Assembly (NCBI RefSeq): GCF_000011085.1
Contig: NC_006396.1
Location: forward strand, 310,001-374,000
DNA length: 64,000 nt
DNA from: Haloarcula marismortui ATCC 43049
GTDB taxonomy: Archaea > Halobacteriota > Halobacteria > Halobacteriales > Haloarculaceae
Direction: 5' to 3'
Shown: piece after piece, positions 9,286 to 18,822 of the stretch
Layout of the letters: every line of letters starts with the position of its first letter
Numbering within the stretch: the first letter of the stretch is position 1
Notes under the pieces: generated by a model
Told to the model about the DNA's origin: nothing
The model's input: only the letters and a program-made list of their open reading frames with translations
Database searches by the model: none
Translations under genes and position numbers: made by a program

Positions 9286-9426
9286 TCTAGACTGGTAATT
9301 CCCCCGTTCTCTAAATACTAAAATTCTAACAATATCTCCGGCGCGCGGTCACCAGACTGCCGGCACCGTTTTGAGGCCCCCGCGTGGAGCAGACGGTATG
9401 GCTCCGCACGCCACAGGAGAGGTTCA

Positions 9427-10380
9427 ATGGCCGACATCGTCGTGACGCGCTACGGCGTTCACGGAATGCCGGTCGACCAGTACGTGACAGCGCTCCGGGA
9501 ACGACTGCCGGAGTGGGATGTCGCCGTCGCAGAGACGCCCGAAGCCGAGCGGGACTTGATTGCGGATGCGACAGTTCTGACCGGCAACGATGTCTCGCCG
9601 GAACTGGTCGATACTGCCGACTCGCTGAAGCTGTTTGCAGGGACATACGCTGGATACGACCACCTCCCGCTCTCGGACCTGGCAGACCGTGACATCGCGC
9701 TCACGACGGCCTCCGGCGTCCACGGGCCGAACGTCGCCGAGAACGTCGTCGGCTCGTGGCTCGCCTTTGCCCGGGGTTTCTTCACTGCCCGTCGCCACCA
9801 GCGCGACCACATCTGGCAGTCGTTCCACACCGACGACTTCGCCGGGAGCCGCGTCTGCGTCGTCGGGCTGGGAGAAATCGGCGAAGCAATCGTCGACCGC
9901 GTGCAGGGATTCGACGTGGAGACCGTTGGCGTCCGCTACTCGCCGGAGAAGGGTGGCCCGACGGACGAGGTGTACGGCTTCGACGAGATCCACGAAGCGG
10001 TCACCGACACGGAGTACGTTGGGCTCGCCTGCCCGCTCACCGACGCGACGCGCCACCTTATTGACGCGGCGGTGTTCCGGACGATGCATCCTGACGCCGT
10101 GCTCACCAACGTGGCCCGCGGCCCAGTTGTCGATACCGACGCGCTGGTCAGTGCGCTTCAGCGCAACCACATCGGCGGCGCGGCACTGGACGTGACCGAC
10201 CCCGAACCGCTGCCCAGCGGCCATCCGCTGTGGGACTTCGAGAACGTCCTCATCACGCCACATAACGCCGGCCACACGCCGAGCTACTACGAACGGCTTG
10301 CTGATATCGTCGCCGAGAACGTCCAGAAGGCCGAGCGAACCGGCGAATGGGGCGGTCTCAGGAACCAAATCGACCTCTAG
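9427..10380 (+). CDS. D-isomer-specific 2-hydroxyacid dehydrogenase
   Basis: A 317-residue NAD(P)-dependent enzyme interconverting a 2-oxoacid and its D-2-hydroxyacid. The nucleotide-binding loop VVGLGEIGEAI lies near residues 144-154. The catalytic region includes NVARGPVVDTDAL, with the substrate Arg, the Glu in DPEPLP, and the catalytic His in PHNAGHTP near 278. Length is normal for the family. Exact substrate is unknown (glyoxylate, phosphoglycerate-like and phenylpyruvate acids are family precedents). It abuts the convergent membrane-protein gene with no spacer. Confidence 0.9.
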   Translation: MADIVVTRYGVHGMPVDQYVTALRERLPEWDVAVAETPEAERDLIADATVLTGNDVSPELVDTADSLKLFAGTYAGYDHLPLSDLADRDIALTTASGVHGPNVAENVVGSWLAFARGFFTARRHQRDHIWQSFHTDDFAGSRVCVVGLGEIGEAIVDRVQGFDVETVGVRYSPEKGGPTDEVYGFDEIHEAVTDTEYVGLACPLTDATRHLIDAAVFRTMHPDAVLTNVARGPVVDTDALVSALQRNHIGGAALDVTDPEPLPSGHPLWDFENVLITPHNAGHTPSYYERLADIVAENVQKAERTGEWGGLRNQIDL

Positions 10381-10761
10381 TCACTGCCGGCTGGCGAGAT
10401 ATCCGGCGCGGGCTTCGTACACCAGATACGAGACGACGGTCACACCGAACACGCCGCCGAGTAGGTGCGCGACTGTACCGCTCCCGAGGCTAGTGCTCCC
10501 GACGGTACCCTGCAGCAGTTCGACTACGGCCACTACCGCCGCGAGCCCAATGTACCGCCAGCGGGCCGCGACCGGAAGCGTCTCGCTATCACCTGCCAGC
10601 GCGAGATACAGGTGTGTGCCAGCCAGAACGGCGAAGTACGTAGCTGCGACGAGCACGACCGAGGCGACAGGGCCGAGCGGAACCGCCCGGAACAGGAGCG
10701 CCCAGACGAGGACGACAGCGCTCACCACCCCGATCTGAAGCTTCGTATCGCGGGAGACCAT
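10381..10761 (-). CDS. Small haloarchaeal membrane protein, unknown function
   Basis: A 126-residue hydrophobic protein with four predicted membrane spans (roughly residues 8-27, 31-55, 66-85, 90-118). I recognise no domain and see no catalytic motif. The stop codon immediately follows the stop of the convergent dehydrogenase gene. Codon bias is typical of its neighbours, so it is likely a real gene. Confidence 0.7.
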   Translation of the reverse strand: MVSRDTKLQIGVVSAVVLVWALLFRAVPLGPVASVVLVAATYFAVLAGTHLYLALAGDSETLPVAARWRYIGLAAVVAVVELLQGTVGSTSLGSGTVAHLLGGVFGVTVVSYLVYEARAGYLASRQ

Positions 10762-10852
10762 GTGTACGCAGTCGATACTGATCGTGAAAAGTGTCTACCT
10801 GGCGACCGGATCTCGGTCAGTTCCGAAAAACCGCACTCGGCGAGGCCGACCG

Positions 10853-11890
10853 TTACAGATAGCCGCGCTTGTTGAGCAGTTCGCCGTTCAGCACGCTCGC
10901 GCCCGCGGCACCGCGCATCGTGTTGTGTGCGAGGCAGTTGAACTGGACGCCGTCGGTCGTCTCGCGGAACCCGCCGACTGCGACGCCCATGCCGTCCTCA
11001 ACGTTGCGGTCAAGGCGGGGCTGTGGGCGGTCCGGTTCCTCGAACACCGTGATGAGTTTCTCCGGCGAAGACGGCAGGTCGATGCCGGTCACGGACTCCA
11101 TCGCGGCCTCGGCGTCGGCCGCAGAGATGTCCTCAGCCGTGTCGGCCCAGACGTTCTCGAGGTGGCCGTCGAGCGTCGGGATGCGGTTACAGGAGGCGGC
11201 CACGTCCATCTCGTTGAGCTGGACTTCTGCGCCGTCGAACGAGCCGAGCAGTTTGCGCGATTCGCTCTCCATCTTCTGCTCTTCGCCGCCGATGTGTGGG
11301 ATGGCGTTATCGATGATTTCCATCGACGTAACGCCGGAGTAGCCCGCGCCGGAGACGGCCTGCAGGGTCGAGACGCGCACGTCGGTCAGGTCGAACTCGC
11401 GGTCGAGGGCGGCCAGCGGCGGCACCATCGTGATCGTCGAGCAGTTCGGGTTCTTCAGGAGCGCGCCGTCCCAGCCGCGCTCGTCGCGCTGGACCTCAAG
11501 AAGGTCGACATGGTCGGCGTTGACCTCGGGGATGATGAGGGGCACGTCCTCGTCCATCCGGGCGTTCGAGGAGTTTGACGAGACTGTGTAGCCGGCTTCA
11601 CAGAACTCCGGTTCGACTTCCGCGCCGACGCTCGACGGGAGCGAGGAGAAGATGAGACCGACGTCGTCGGGCACCGAATCCGGGTCGGTGGCGCGGACTT
11701 CTAACCCAGCCACGTCCTCGGGAATCGGAGAGTTGACGCGCCACTTGGCGGCGTCCTTGTATGTTTCGCCAACGCTCGCGTCGCTGGCGGTCAGTGCTGC
11801 GATTTCGAACTCGGGGTGGGGGTCAAGCAGCTGGATAAGTCGCTGCCCGACTGCGCCAGTCGCACCGAGCACACCTACGCGTACAGTCAT
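10853..11890 (-). CDS. asd: Aspartate-semialdehyde dehydrogenase
   Basis: A 345-residue enzyme that reduces aspartyl phosphate to aspartate semialdehyde with NADPH, a branch point to lysine, threonine and methionine. The NADP motif VGVLGATGAVGQRL is at the N-terminus. The catalytic Cys is in NPNCSTITM near residue 148, and conserved GYSGVTSMEIIDNAIPHI follows, matching the archaeal/fungal-type Asd. I chose the ATG at 11890 because it places the Rossmann strand at residue 3; an in-frame start four codons upstream is possible. It is the first gene after a head-to-tail neighbour 68 bp upstream. Confidence 0.95.
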   Translation of the reverse strand: MTVRVGVLGATGAVGQRLIQLLDPHPEFEIAALTASDASVGETYKDAAKWRVNSPIPEDVAGLEVRATDPDSVPDDVGLIFSSLPSSVGAEVEPEFCEAGYTVSSNSSNARMDEDVPLIIPEVNADHVDLLEVQRDERGWDGALLKNPNCSTITMVPPLAALDREFDLTDVRVSTLQAVSGAGYSGVTSMEIIDNAIPHIGGEEQKMESESRKLLGSFDGAEVQLNEMDVAASCNRIPTLDGHLENVWADTAEDISAADAEAAMESVTGIDLPSSPEKLITVFEEPDRPQPRLDRNVEDGMGVAVGGFRETTDGVQFNCLAHNTMRGAAGASVLNGELLNKRGYL

Positions 11891-11958
11891 CGCTTGACAC
11901 ACGGCTACGGGTGGTCAAAACAGTTTGGATACGAAGCCATACCGCCGCCCTCGTCGGG

Positions 11959-12393
11959 TTACTCGTTTTCAGTGTCTTCGAACACCCATTCGATGACGCG
12001 GGCCTCGACGAGGTCCCGCTCCTCGACGTAGGGGTCGTCGCGATTCGCCAGCGCCTCCTCGGCCTCGGCGCGCATCTCCGCCTCGATGTCCGTGTGGTCC
12101 GGCTCGTCCCGAATGTCGTTCAGCAGCGCCTCGAAGTCCTCCCGGAGGTCGAAGGAGGCGCGGGCGGCGTTACACCGGGACAGCGGGCTCATCCCGGTCT
12201 CTAACACGAGGTCCCGCACCGTCTCCCAGTCGGAGCCACAGAAATAGATGGACACCTCGCCGACGATGTCCTGCCAGGCGATGGGGTCGGCGTGCTTGAG
12301 CAACGGGACCGCCCGCGGCGGCAGGTCCAGACGGGTCTTCGTGTCGGGATTCCCGCACAGACAGCAGGCTTTCTCCGTTTTCCCCGTGTACAT
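11959..12393 (-). CDS. Haloarchaeal conserved protein with N-terminal Cys motif
   Basis: A 144-residue soluble acidic protein. CCLCGN near residue 10 suggests a small metal-binding or redox site; a second pair (Cys near 52 and in SRCNAA near 74) could complete a zinc site. The C-terminal half is helical and strongly acidic. I do not recognise a family of known function. It lies between the helicase and asd, all on the minus strand, and may be cotranscribed with either. Confidence 0.75.
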   Translation of the reverse strand: MYTGKTEKACCLCGNPDTKTRLDLPPRAVPLLKHADPIAWQDIVGEVSIYFCGSDWETVRDLVLETGMSPLSRCNAARASFDLREDFEALLNDIRDEPDHTDIEAEMRAEAEEALANRDDPYVEERDLVEARVIEWVFEDTENE

Positions 12394-12447
12394 GTGCGAC
12401 AGTTGGGTCGGAGATATTTGGACCCATCGCAGTCGGACGGTGGCTCT

Positions 12448-14673
12448 CTACACCGGAATGAACTCGGGGTCCACGTCATTCAGGCGGTCGGTGTTCGAGA
12501 CGAACTGATAGAAGTCGCTGTAGAGGTCCGTACACTTCCCGTCCACGTCGTAGCGGAGCGTGTGCCAATCGGCGACAACGGCGCAGTACTGCTTCGCTCG
12601 GGTGAGCGCGACGTTTAATCGACGGGGGCCGTCGACCGGCCGCCTGAGGAACCCGACGGTCCCCTCGGCGTTGCTTCGGACGAGCGAGAGGACGATGGCC
12701 GTCCGTTCACCGCCCTGAAACGAGTCGATGGTGTCGACAGTCACCCTGTCTCCAGCGTCGGTCCGCTCTGTGAGCGTCTCGCGGATACGTGACACCTGCG
12801 CGCTGTACGGTGTGATGACGCCGATTTCGTTGGCCGGCACGTCCGACAGCAGGTCCTCAACGAGATGCGCGACAAGGCGGGCTTCGGTGGGATTGGACTT
12901 GGAGTGCCCGACGGTCTCGACCCGCCCGCCGACGTTGTACCCCTCTATCGCTGGCCGGTCGGGAAGCGGGTCGACGGCCCGCCCGTTCCGCAGCGTTCGG
13001 TCGTAGAACCGCCGGTTCGGGAAGTACGCGATGTCTCGGTGCATTCGATACTGGGTCTGTAGCTGAAGGCCAACACCGTCGTAGACGCCGCCGTCGGCGT
13101 AGAGATGCTCGAACAGCGAGTGGCCGTAGCTCGATTCTGGCGGTTCATCGCTGGCGCTGTAGGGCGGGAGCTGTCGATGGTCGCCGGCCAGCACGGCGCG
13201 GTCGGCCCGGACCAGCGGGATACACGACGCCGCGCAGGTGGACTGTGTCGCTTCGTCGAGCACGACCAGGTCAAACTCACGGGCGAGCGTGGCGGCGCTG
13301 TTGTTTGTCACCGCCACTACGTCGGCCCGTCCGGGCACGTCGCTGTAGGCGCGCCGGACAACGTCGTTTGCCGACTGGCTCGCGTTCACGCGGTCGAGCG
13401 TGTAGTCGCCGTCGCCGTGCTGGCCGTAGGCGTGCAGCGACTGCGGGTCGGCCTCGTCGCTCCTCGACGACCCCGCCACGAGGTTGTCGACGGCCTGATT
13501 CGAGTCCGCACACACCAGCACGTCCTCACCGGCCTGTGCAGCACGCCGGACGATTTCGACCAGCGTCCGCGTCTTCCCGGTCCCCGGCGGGCCGTGAATA
13601 CAGAACAGGTCGTCGGCCAGCAGCGCGTGCTCGACGGCCAGTTGCTGCTCCTGATTCAGTTCCGCGTCGAACTGGTCGCTCCGGGCGGCTGCTCCGTTTG
13701 AGAATGTTATCGGCCGGTCGCCGGCGAGCACGTCCCGGAAGCGGTGGTCGGCCAGCGAGTCAATCGCCTCCCGTTCGCGGTCAAACGGAACGGGATTGAG
13801 CACTGCTGTGAGCCCGTAGGTGGTGTCACCGTCGGTGAGTGCGCTTTCGAGCGCCGTCGCACCGTCGACCTCGGCCCAGTTCACCGCGACCCAGACCGAC
13901 CGGCCGCGGATACGCTCGACTGTCGCCGGCACCGGGAACGGGCCGTTCTCTCGGGTCCCGTCCACGTCGTGAACCAGCACCTCGTTTCCCTCGTGGATGC
14001 CAAACACCGACTCCACGACAAACGCCCAGTCGCCGTCCTGCCTGGCGGCGACATCCGCGGGCGGGTCGACGTGGAACCGGTATGTGCCGTCGTCTCGGCC
14101 CCGCGCATGGAGTTCGGGGACTGCGTCGCCACCGGCCTCGTACACCCTGTCAGGTGAGCGCCGCTCGGCGCGCTCTCGGTTTTGCCGGCGAGTCGCCTCG
14201 CGTTCGCGCTCAACGTGGGAACGCAAGCCGTCGAGCAACTCTGCAGACGGGATCGGATTTCGGGCCGGTTCGCTGTCGTCTACTGGCGAGTCGTAGGAGG
14301 GTGGGTACGTCTCCGGGACGTAGTCGGAGTGCCAGAAGCGGATCCGGTCGGCCAGCCCCGTGGCTCCGAAGGCATCCGCGTCGACGAAGTCCCGCTCGCC
14401 GTCGCGCTCGAAGACGAATATCCCGCCGTGGAGGGAGTGGTCGGTGAAGGCGACGAACTCGTCGGTGACCCGCGCCGAGTTCGGTTCGTGCAGCGGGATA
14501 CAGACCCAGTCCGCCTCGGGGTGGGCGAGTTCGTCGTGATGGCCCGCAAACTCGGCGACCGGCCGCACAGGGACGACATCGCCGTGGTCGTCGAGGGCGT
14601 CGTCGTCGGGGACACACAGCGATGCGCCGTCGAGGTCGAAGGACCCGATGACGTGGTCGAACAGGAGCGACAT
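12448..14673 (-). CDS. Superfamily 1 (UPF1/DNA2-like) helicase
   Basis: A 741-residue ATPase. Residues 1-340 form a variable N-terminal region with a beta-barrel-like segment. The motor begins with the Q-motif LNQEQQLAVEHAL, Walker A GPPGTGKT near 360, motif II DEATQ near 470, GDHRQLPP (motif III), QYRMH (motif IV), TIDSFQGGE (motif V) and VALTRAK (motif VI). This set is diagnostic of the SF1B NAM7/UPF1/DNA2 group acting on nucleic acid 5' to 3'. No Fe-S nuclease module is visible. An IS element lies 54 bp upstream of its start, probably just outside its promoter. Confidence 0.93.
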   Translation of the reverse strand: MSLLFDHVIGSFDLDGASLCVPDDDALDDHGDVVPVRPVAEFAGHHDELAHPEADWVCIPLHEPNSARVTDEFVAFTDHSLHGGIFVFERDGERDFVDADAFGATGLADRIRFWHSDYVPETYPPSYDSPVDDSEPARNPIPSAELLDGLRSHVEREREATRRQNRERAERRSPDRVYEAGGDAVPELHARGRDDGTYRFHVDPPADVAARQDGDWAFVVESVFGIHEGNEVLVHDVDGTRENGPFPVPATVERIRGRSVWVAVNWAEVDGATALESALTDGDTTYGLTAVLNPVPFDREREAIDSLADHRFRDVLAGDRPITFSNGAAARSDQFDAELNQEQQLAVEHALLADDLFCIHGPPGTGKTRTLVEIVRRAAQAGEDVLVCADSNQAVDNLVAGSSRSDEADPQSLHAYGQHGDGDYTLDRVNASQSANDVVRRAYSDVPGRADVVAVTNNSAATLAREFDLVVLDEATQSTCAASCIPLVRADRAVLAGDHRQLPPYSASDEPPESSYGHSLFEHLYADGGVYDGVGLQLQTQYRMHRDIAYFPNRRFYDRTLRNGRAVDPLPDRPAIEGYNVGGRVETVGHSKSNPTEARLVAHLVEDLLSDVPANEIGVITPYSAQVSRIRETLTERTDAGDRVTVDTIDSFQGGERTAIVLSLVRSNAEGTVGFLRRPVDGPRRLNVALTRAKQYCAVVADWHTLRYDVDGKCTDLYSDFYQFVSNTDRLNDVDPEFIPV

Positions 14674-14727
14674 CTACCCCCGAATGTGCCCTGCTGTCAT
14701 AAAACAGTACGGCCCACCTCGACCATC

Positions 14728-14740
14728 GTGTTCAGATAAG
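14728..14740 (+). repeat. Left terminal inverted repeat of the IS6 element
   Basis: GTGTTCAGATAAG, a perfect match to the complement of the right end. The transposase stop codon is inside it. Confidence 0.85.
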
Positions 14741-15367
14741 CTGATTCCATGCGAAGCTGAACGATCTGATCCAATCATCGGCTGTTTCCGCTTCGGCGTT
14801 GCTGAAACAGTTTGAGAAACAGACAGTTCGTCGTTTTATTTCTCTGAAGACACGTTCAACAGCATTCCGATTTCCATGTTTTTCGTATCTGAAATCGAAG
14901 CCATGTCGTTGACACACAGCTTGTAACGATCTGGAGCCATCGACGAGAAACACGGCGTCGTCGACGTCGTGTTTCTCAGAGAGTTCGGTGAGAAATGCAT
15001 GGGCGAGAACCTTTGTTGTAGTTGGTCTAAGCTTCGTATGAAGCAATTTGTTCGTTTGTGGATCGACAGCGGCGTACAGCCAATATCTCTCACCGTTGAG
15101 TTGGATCACAGTTTCGTCAACCGCAACGTGATCCGGTGACTGTCCATCTTTGGGCTGTAAATCTGCTTTGTGAACCCAATTATAGACAGTTGATCGAGCG
15201 CGTTGGACACCGAATATTTCAAGAACCGAGACAGTATTCGAAAGTGATAGTCCAGCCAAATGCAGCTGAATACTCAGCTTCATCAGCAGTCGCGGTGTCG
15301 CTTCTCGCTCCACAAAATCTAAGTCGATTTGGTCGATACTACCGCCGAGGCCGGCGTTTTTGGGCAT
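14732..15367 (-). CDS. IS6 family transposase
   Basis: About 211 residues with an apparently complete DDE triad: Asp in VAVDETVIQL, Asp in VFLVDGSRS and Glu in NAVERVFREIKR. The N-terminal part (LAGLSLSNTV and RARSTVYNWV) is the DNA-recognition helix region of haloarchaeal IS6 enzymes. I prefer the ATG at 15367, which gives the usual MPKN start; a GTG at 15394 would add nine residues. The stop codon lies inside the left terminal repeat. The gene looks intact. Confidence 0.9.
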   Translation of the reverse strand: MPKNAGLGGSIDQIDLDFVEREATPRLLMKLSIQLHLAGLSLSNTVSVLEIFGVQRARSTVYNWVHKADLQPKDGQSPDHVAVDETVIQLNGERYWLYAAVDPQTNKLLHTKLRPTTTKVLAHAFLTELSEKHDVDDAVFLVDGSRSLQAVCQRHGFDFRYEKHGNRNAVERVFREIKRRTVCFSNCFSNAEAETADDWIRSFSFAWNQLI

Positions 15368-15403
15368 AGACACTTCAAAATCGCCGTGCCTCACTCTTCA
15401 ATC

Positions 15404-15416
15404 CTTATCTGAACAC
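15404..15416 (-). repeat. Right terminal inverted repeat of the IS6 element
   Basis: CTTATCTGAACAC, the exact complement of the left end. It lies 37 bp upstream of the transposase start. Confidence 0.85.
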
Positions 15417-15433
15417 TACGATTAGTTTTCTCC

Positions 15434-15445
15434 AAAAGTTTATGT
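15434..15445 (+). promoter_or_regulatory. TATA region of the binding-protein gene
   Basis: CAAAAGTTTATG ends 26 nt before the ATG at 15471 and begins 18 bp beyond the IS end. The insertion therefore seems to have left this core promoter intact while replacing whatever lay upstream. Confidence 0.45.
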
Positions 15446-15470
15446 GCTATAGTAATTTACACACGCCAGT

Positions 15471-16841
15471 ATGGATTCAGGGAGAAATGGTGGTGGGCCG
15501 TCCGTCTTTAGGCGAGACCTACTCCGTTCGATTGGTGCCGCCGGGTTGGCCGGACTTGCGGGCTGTGGTGGCAGCGAGGGTGTGACAGATGGGGACGGGA
15601 CGCCGGCCCCAACTCCAGTTGGAAACTTTCCGGTATCCGGGGATTCGGTGACGTTCGGTTTCAACGTTGCTTCCTCCGGGGCGTACTCAACGGCCGGTAA
15701 GCAGGAGATACGCGGTTTCAAACTCGCGGTCAAGCACATTAACAACGGTGGTGGGTGGGTAACAAGCGAGAAGTACAATTCGCCTCTGGACGGTGACGGA
15801 CTTCTGGGCAAAGATGTCGAATTCGTTGTCGAGGACACGGGTGGAAGTTCAGATACTGCCCGAAGCAACGCACAGCGGCTTGTTGATGGTGAGGAGGTGA
15901 TTATGCTTGCTGGTGGGACATCAAGCAGTGCTGGCCTGGCAAATCAGGAGGTTGCTGCGCAGAACCAGGTTATCTACATGGCGACGATGGCTAACACGAA
16001 CTCGCTGACGGGTGCTGACTGCAACCGATACTCCTTCCGCGAGATGTTCAACAACCACATGGCGGCCGAGGCGCTGGCCCCAGCCCTCAGTGACGAGTTC
16101 GGAAAAAATGCCAATTACGTCAAGATCTTTCAGGACAACGACTGGGGTCAGACGCTCCGGGACGATATGGATGCAGCCCTCGGGAATGTCGGCTGGGCAC
16201 CTGTCTGGGATACGACTGCACAGGTCGGGACAAGCGATTATTCCCAGTACGCCGCAGACATCAAGTCGGTTGATTTCGACGTGATCGTCCTCGGGCTCGG
16301 CGGCCTCGACGCAGTAAACGCACTCAGAGCGTTCCGAGACGAGTTCCCGGAATCGAATATCGTCCTTCCGATGGCTTCGAGAGAGATTGCCGAGACCGCA
16401 GGCGGTGCGATAGAGGGCGTTATCGGAACAGTCGCCTGGAGTCGGGCGATCAACTCGCCGCTGTCTAACACCTTCCGAGAAACGTTCCGTGAGGAGTATG
16501 GCAGTTCGACGGGGTCCTCGAAATCGGCAGCCCCATCGGGGGCAGCGCACATCGCGTACACGCAAGCGTTGCAATACGCCAGCGCAGTCGAGCGGGCGGG
16601 AACGTTCAACCCGATCGATGTCATCGGAGCGCTCGAAGGACACGAGTACGACGCCGGTCTCGGACCGCAGACGCTCCGGGCCTGTGACCATCAGGCGATG
16701 CGTCAAGTACCGGTTGTAAGGGGGAAGTCAGAGATACAGCAATCCTACGGCACCTACTACGACCTGATTGGGGAGCCAGCGGATGTACAATATGCGTGCG
16801 ACAGCGGGCCAGCGGCTAACTGCTCGCTTGGAGGGAGCTAA
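15471..16841 (+). CDS. Branched-chain-type amino-acid/urea substrate-binding lipoprotein
   Basis: A 456-residue exported protein: Tat motif FRRDLLR (Arg14-Arg15), lipobox LAGC with Cys32, then a type I periplasmic-binding fold. SVTFGFNVASSGAYSTAGKQ starts the mature domain as in Leu/Ile/Val- and urea-binding proteins, and GGTSSSAGLANQEVAAQNQV is the usual ligand-loop region. No permease or ATPase genes are nearby. Instead the gene runs, with a 2-bp gap, into a membrane transducer. This arrangement resembles the BasB-BasT pair of Halobacterium, where the binding protein serves taxis rather than uptake. Ligand is unknown. Confidence 0.88.
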   Translation: MDSGRNGGGPSVFRRDLLRSIGAAGLAGLAGCGGSEGVTDGDGTPAPTPVGNFPVSGDSVTFGFNVASSGAYSTAGKQEIRGFKLAVKHINNGGGWVTSEKYNSPLDGDGLLGKDVEFVVEDTGGSSDTARSNAQRLVDGEEVIMLAGGTSSSAGLANQEVAAQNQVIYMATMANTNSLTGADCNRYSFREMFNNHMAAEALAPALSDEFGKNANYVKIFQDNDWGQTLRDDMDAALGNVGWAPVWDTTAQVGTSDYSQYAADIKSVDFDVIVLGLGGLDAVNALRAFRDEFPESNIVLPMASREIAETAGGAIEGVIGTVAWSRAINSPLSNTFRETFREEYGSSTGSSKSAAPSGAAHIAYTQALQYASAVERAGTFNPIDVIGALEGHEYDAGLGPQTLRACDHQAMRQVPVVRGKSEIQQSYGTYYDLIGEPADVQYACDSGPAANCSLGGS

Positions 16842-16843
16842 GT

Positions 16844-18766
16844 ATGAGTTCAGGAGAGACACAGATACCAGACAGTTCAGAGAACGATTCGAACGCCTCC
16901 GGTGGGATTCTGGCGACAGTCGTCCCGGATGCCATCCGGCGAAACTTCGCACTCAAATTCGGTATCGTCCTCTTTATTATGGCGCTGTCGGTTGGTCTCG
17001 TTGGCCTTGCCGCGACAGAGCAGGTCAAAAACTACACGGAACAACAGGTTCTGAGTGACTACGAAAACGCCGCCGCACAGGAAGCTGACATCCTGTCACA
17101 GTGGGTCGACCGAAACCGGCTATCGACCCAGTTCGTCTCTTCCAACGACATCTGGGCCAGTAGTGATACCGATGATATCGATATCGAACTCAACAATCGG
17201 AAAGCCGCTTTGTCCGCAGATGCTGCCGACATCCATCTGGTTGAACGCAATGCCGCCCAATCGCAAGTTGTCGCCAGCACATCTAACTCACAGGTGCTGA
17301 CCAACTCACCGCTCGAATCGACGAGCAGGGCCTGGCTTACCGGTACGAACTTCGAAACGGCAAGCGATGTCGTCGTTTCCGACGTGTACCAGACGAACTC
17401 GGGCCCGGTCGTCGGCTTTGTCAGCCCTGTCGATGCCTCGCAGAATCGGTATATCCTCATCGAATACTCGCTTGACGAGATCGCGAACTCGCTTCAGGGG
17501 AACAACAGGGCTGAAGGCGGGTTTACCCAAGTCGTCAACGGGTCGGCGGTCGTCATGATCGACGAACCCAGAGACGGGAGCCGCGGCCTCGGTGGGAATA
17601 TGCTGCAGTCATACAGCGAGAACAGTCGCGCTAACGAACCGATCAGCGAGGCGAACGACCTTCGGTCCTCGGAACAGCAATCCGGTGTCACCGCTGATAT
17701 GCCGGCAGCCGACGTGCTCAGCGAGCGCTACACCGTCGGCTACGCACCGATACAGGGGACAGACTGGGTCGTCCTCGTGCACGCGCCCAACTCCGCGGTC
17801 TTTGGCTTCGTCCAGAACGTCCAGCAGTACGGGCTCATCGGGACGGCGCTGATGGTGTTGCTCATTGCGGGCGTCGGTGCGATACTCGGATACAACACGG
17901 CAACATCGATCGACCGCCTGACCCGAAAGACGGACCAGATGCGACAGGGGAACCTCGACATCGATATCGCTACCAGTCGTATCGACAACATCGGTCGCCT
18001 GTACAGCGGGTTCGCTGATATGCGCGACGCCCTCAAAGAACAGATCAACGAGGCCGAGCGTGCACAGAAGGAAGCGGAGGTTTCCCGCGCCGAAGCCCTC
18101 GAAGTCAACAAGTACCTCCAGAAGAAGGCCGAGGAGTTCTCCGACGTGATGGAGGAGACGGCCGCTGGAAACCTCACTGAACGGATGGCGACAGACGGCG
18201 AGAACGAGTCGATGGACCGTATCGCCAGCGAATTCAACGGCATGGTCGACGAACTCGAAAAGACCATCGGCCAGCTCAACAGCTTCGCCGACGAAGTCGC
18301 GGAATCTGGAGACGTCGTTCTGTCGAGTGCGGAGTCCGTCCGTGACGCGTCCGAACAGGTCGCCGAATCGACACAGAAGATCTCCGACGACGCCTACGAC
18401 CAGAAGGACCGCCTCGCAACCATCTCCGAGGACCTCGACACCCTCGTAGACACGCTCGAAGAGTTGGAAGCGGATAATCCGGACATCGATCTGGGCGACT
18501 CGCTTGAGCGGTTCCGGACGGTGGCGACGACGCTACAGTCAGCCGCCGAAACGAGTGACCAGATGATGGCCGAAACCCAGACCGTCGCCGGCGCAGCCGA
18601 AGAGCAGGCTGCAGAGCTCAACGAAGTGTCCTCGCGAGCCGAGCAGCTCAAACGATATGCGAAACCACTCGGTGACATCCTGAACCGCTTCGAAACTGAA
18701 GCCGAGCACGAGTTCGTCTTCTCGGGCGGTCCGTCACAGAGCCTCGGAGAAGAGGAAGAGGAGTAA
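16844..18766 (+). CDS. Membrane transducer with HAMP domains and no MCP tip
   Basis: A 640-residue protein. TM1 is about residues 38-58, an extracytoplasmic Cache-like sensor spans about 60-325, and TM2 is about 329-350. A HAMP domain follows (350-405) and a second HAMP-like segment (425-480), then about 160 residues of acidic coiled coil. The conserved MCP hairpin tip, with IADQTN and LALNA-IEAAR, is absent, although Ala/Ser/Glu heptads like MCP helices flank the place it should be. Without the tip, normal CheA/CheW contact is unlikely. It sits 2 bp after a binding-protein gene and 56 bp before a coiled-coil gene. Confidence 0.82.
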   Translation: MSSGETQIPDSSENDSNASGGILATVVPDAIRRNFALKFGIVLFIMALSVGLVGLAATEQVKNYTEQQVLSDYENAAAQEADILSQWVDRNRLSTQFVSSNDIWASSDTDDIDIELNNRKAALSADAADIHLVERNAAQSQVVASTSNSQVLTNSPLESTSRAWLTGTNFETASDVVVSDVYQTNSGPVVGFVSPVDASQNRYILIEYSLDEIANSLQGNNRAEGGFTQVVNGSAVVMIDEPRDGSRGLGGNMLQSYSENSRANEPISEANDLRSSEQQSGVTADMPAADVLSERYTVGYAPIQGTDWVVLVHAPNSAVFGFVQNVQQYGLIGTALMVLLIAGVGAILGYNTATSIDRLTRKTDQMRQGNLDIDIATSRIDNIGRLYSGFADMRDALKEQINEAERAQKEAEVSRAEALEVNKYLQKKAEEFSDVMEETAAGNLTERMATDGENESMDRIASEFNGMVDELEKTIGQLNSFADEVAESGDVVLSSAESVRDASEQVAESTQKISDDAYDQKDRLATISEDLDTLVDTLEELEADNPDIDLGDSLERFRTVATTLQSAAETSDQMMAETQTVAGAAEEQAAELNEVSSRAEQLKRYAKPLGDILNRFETEAEHEFVFSGGPSQSLGEEEEE

Positions 18767-18822
18767 CCCGCCTCACTGCTCTCACCGAAACCGACTTTCG
18801 CGCTGGCGTCGTACCAGATTCA

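Larger units (their letters stand above)
14728..15416. mobile_element. IS6-type insertion sequence, complete
   Basis: A 689-bp element bounded by perfect 13-bp inverted repeats GTGTTCAGATAAG at 14728-14740 and its complement at 15404-15416. It holds a single intact transposase gene. The flanking 8-mers (CGACCATC on the left, TACGATTA on the right) do not match, so no target duplication is visible; later recombination or an adjacent deletion would explain this. The element sits between a helicase gene and a promoter that still looks intact. Confidence 0.85.

Noticed and set aside
15471-16841. Binding protein as part of an uptake ABC transporter
   Set aside because: No permease or ATPase gene lies on either side; the adjacent gene is a transducer, so a sensory role fits better.
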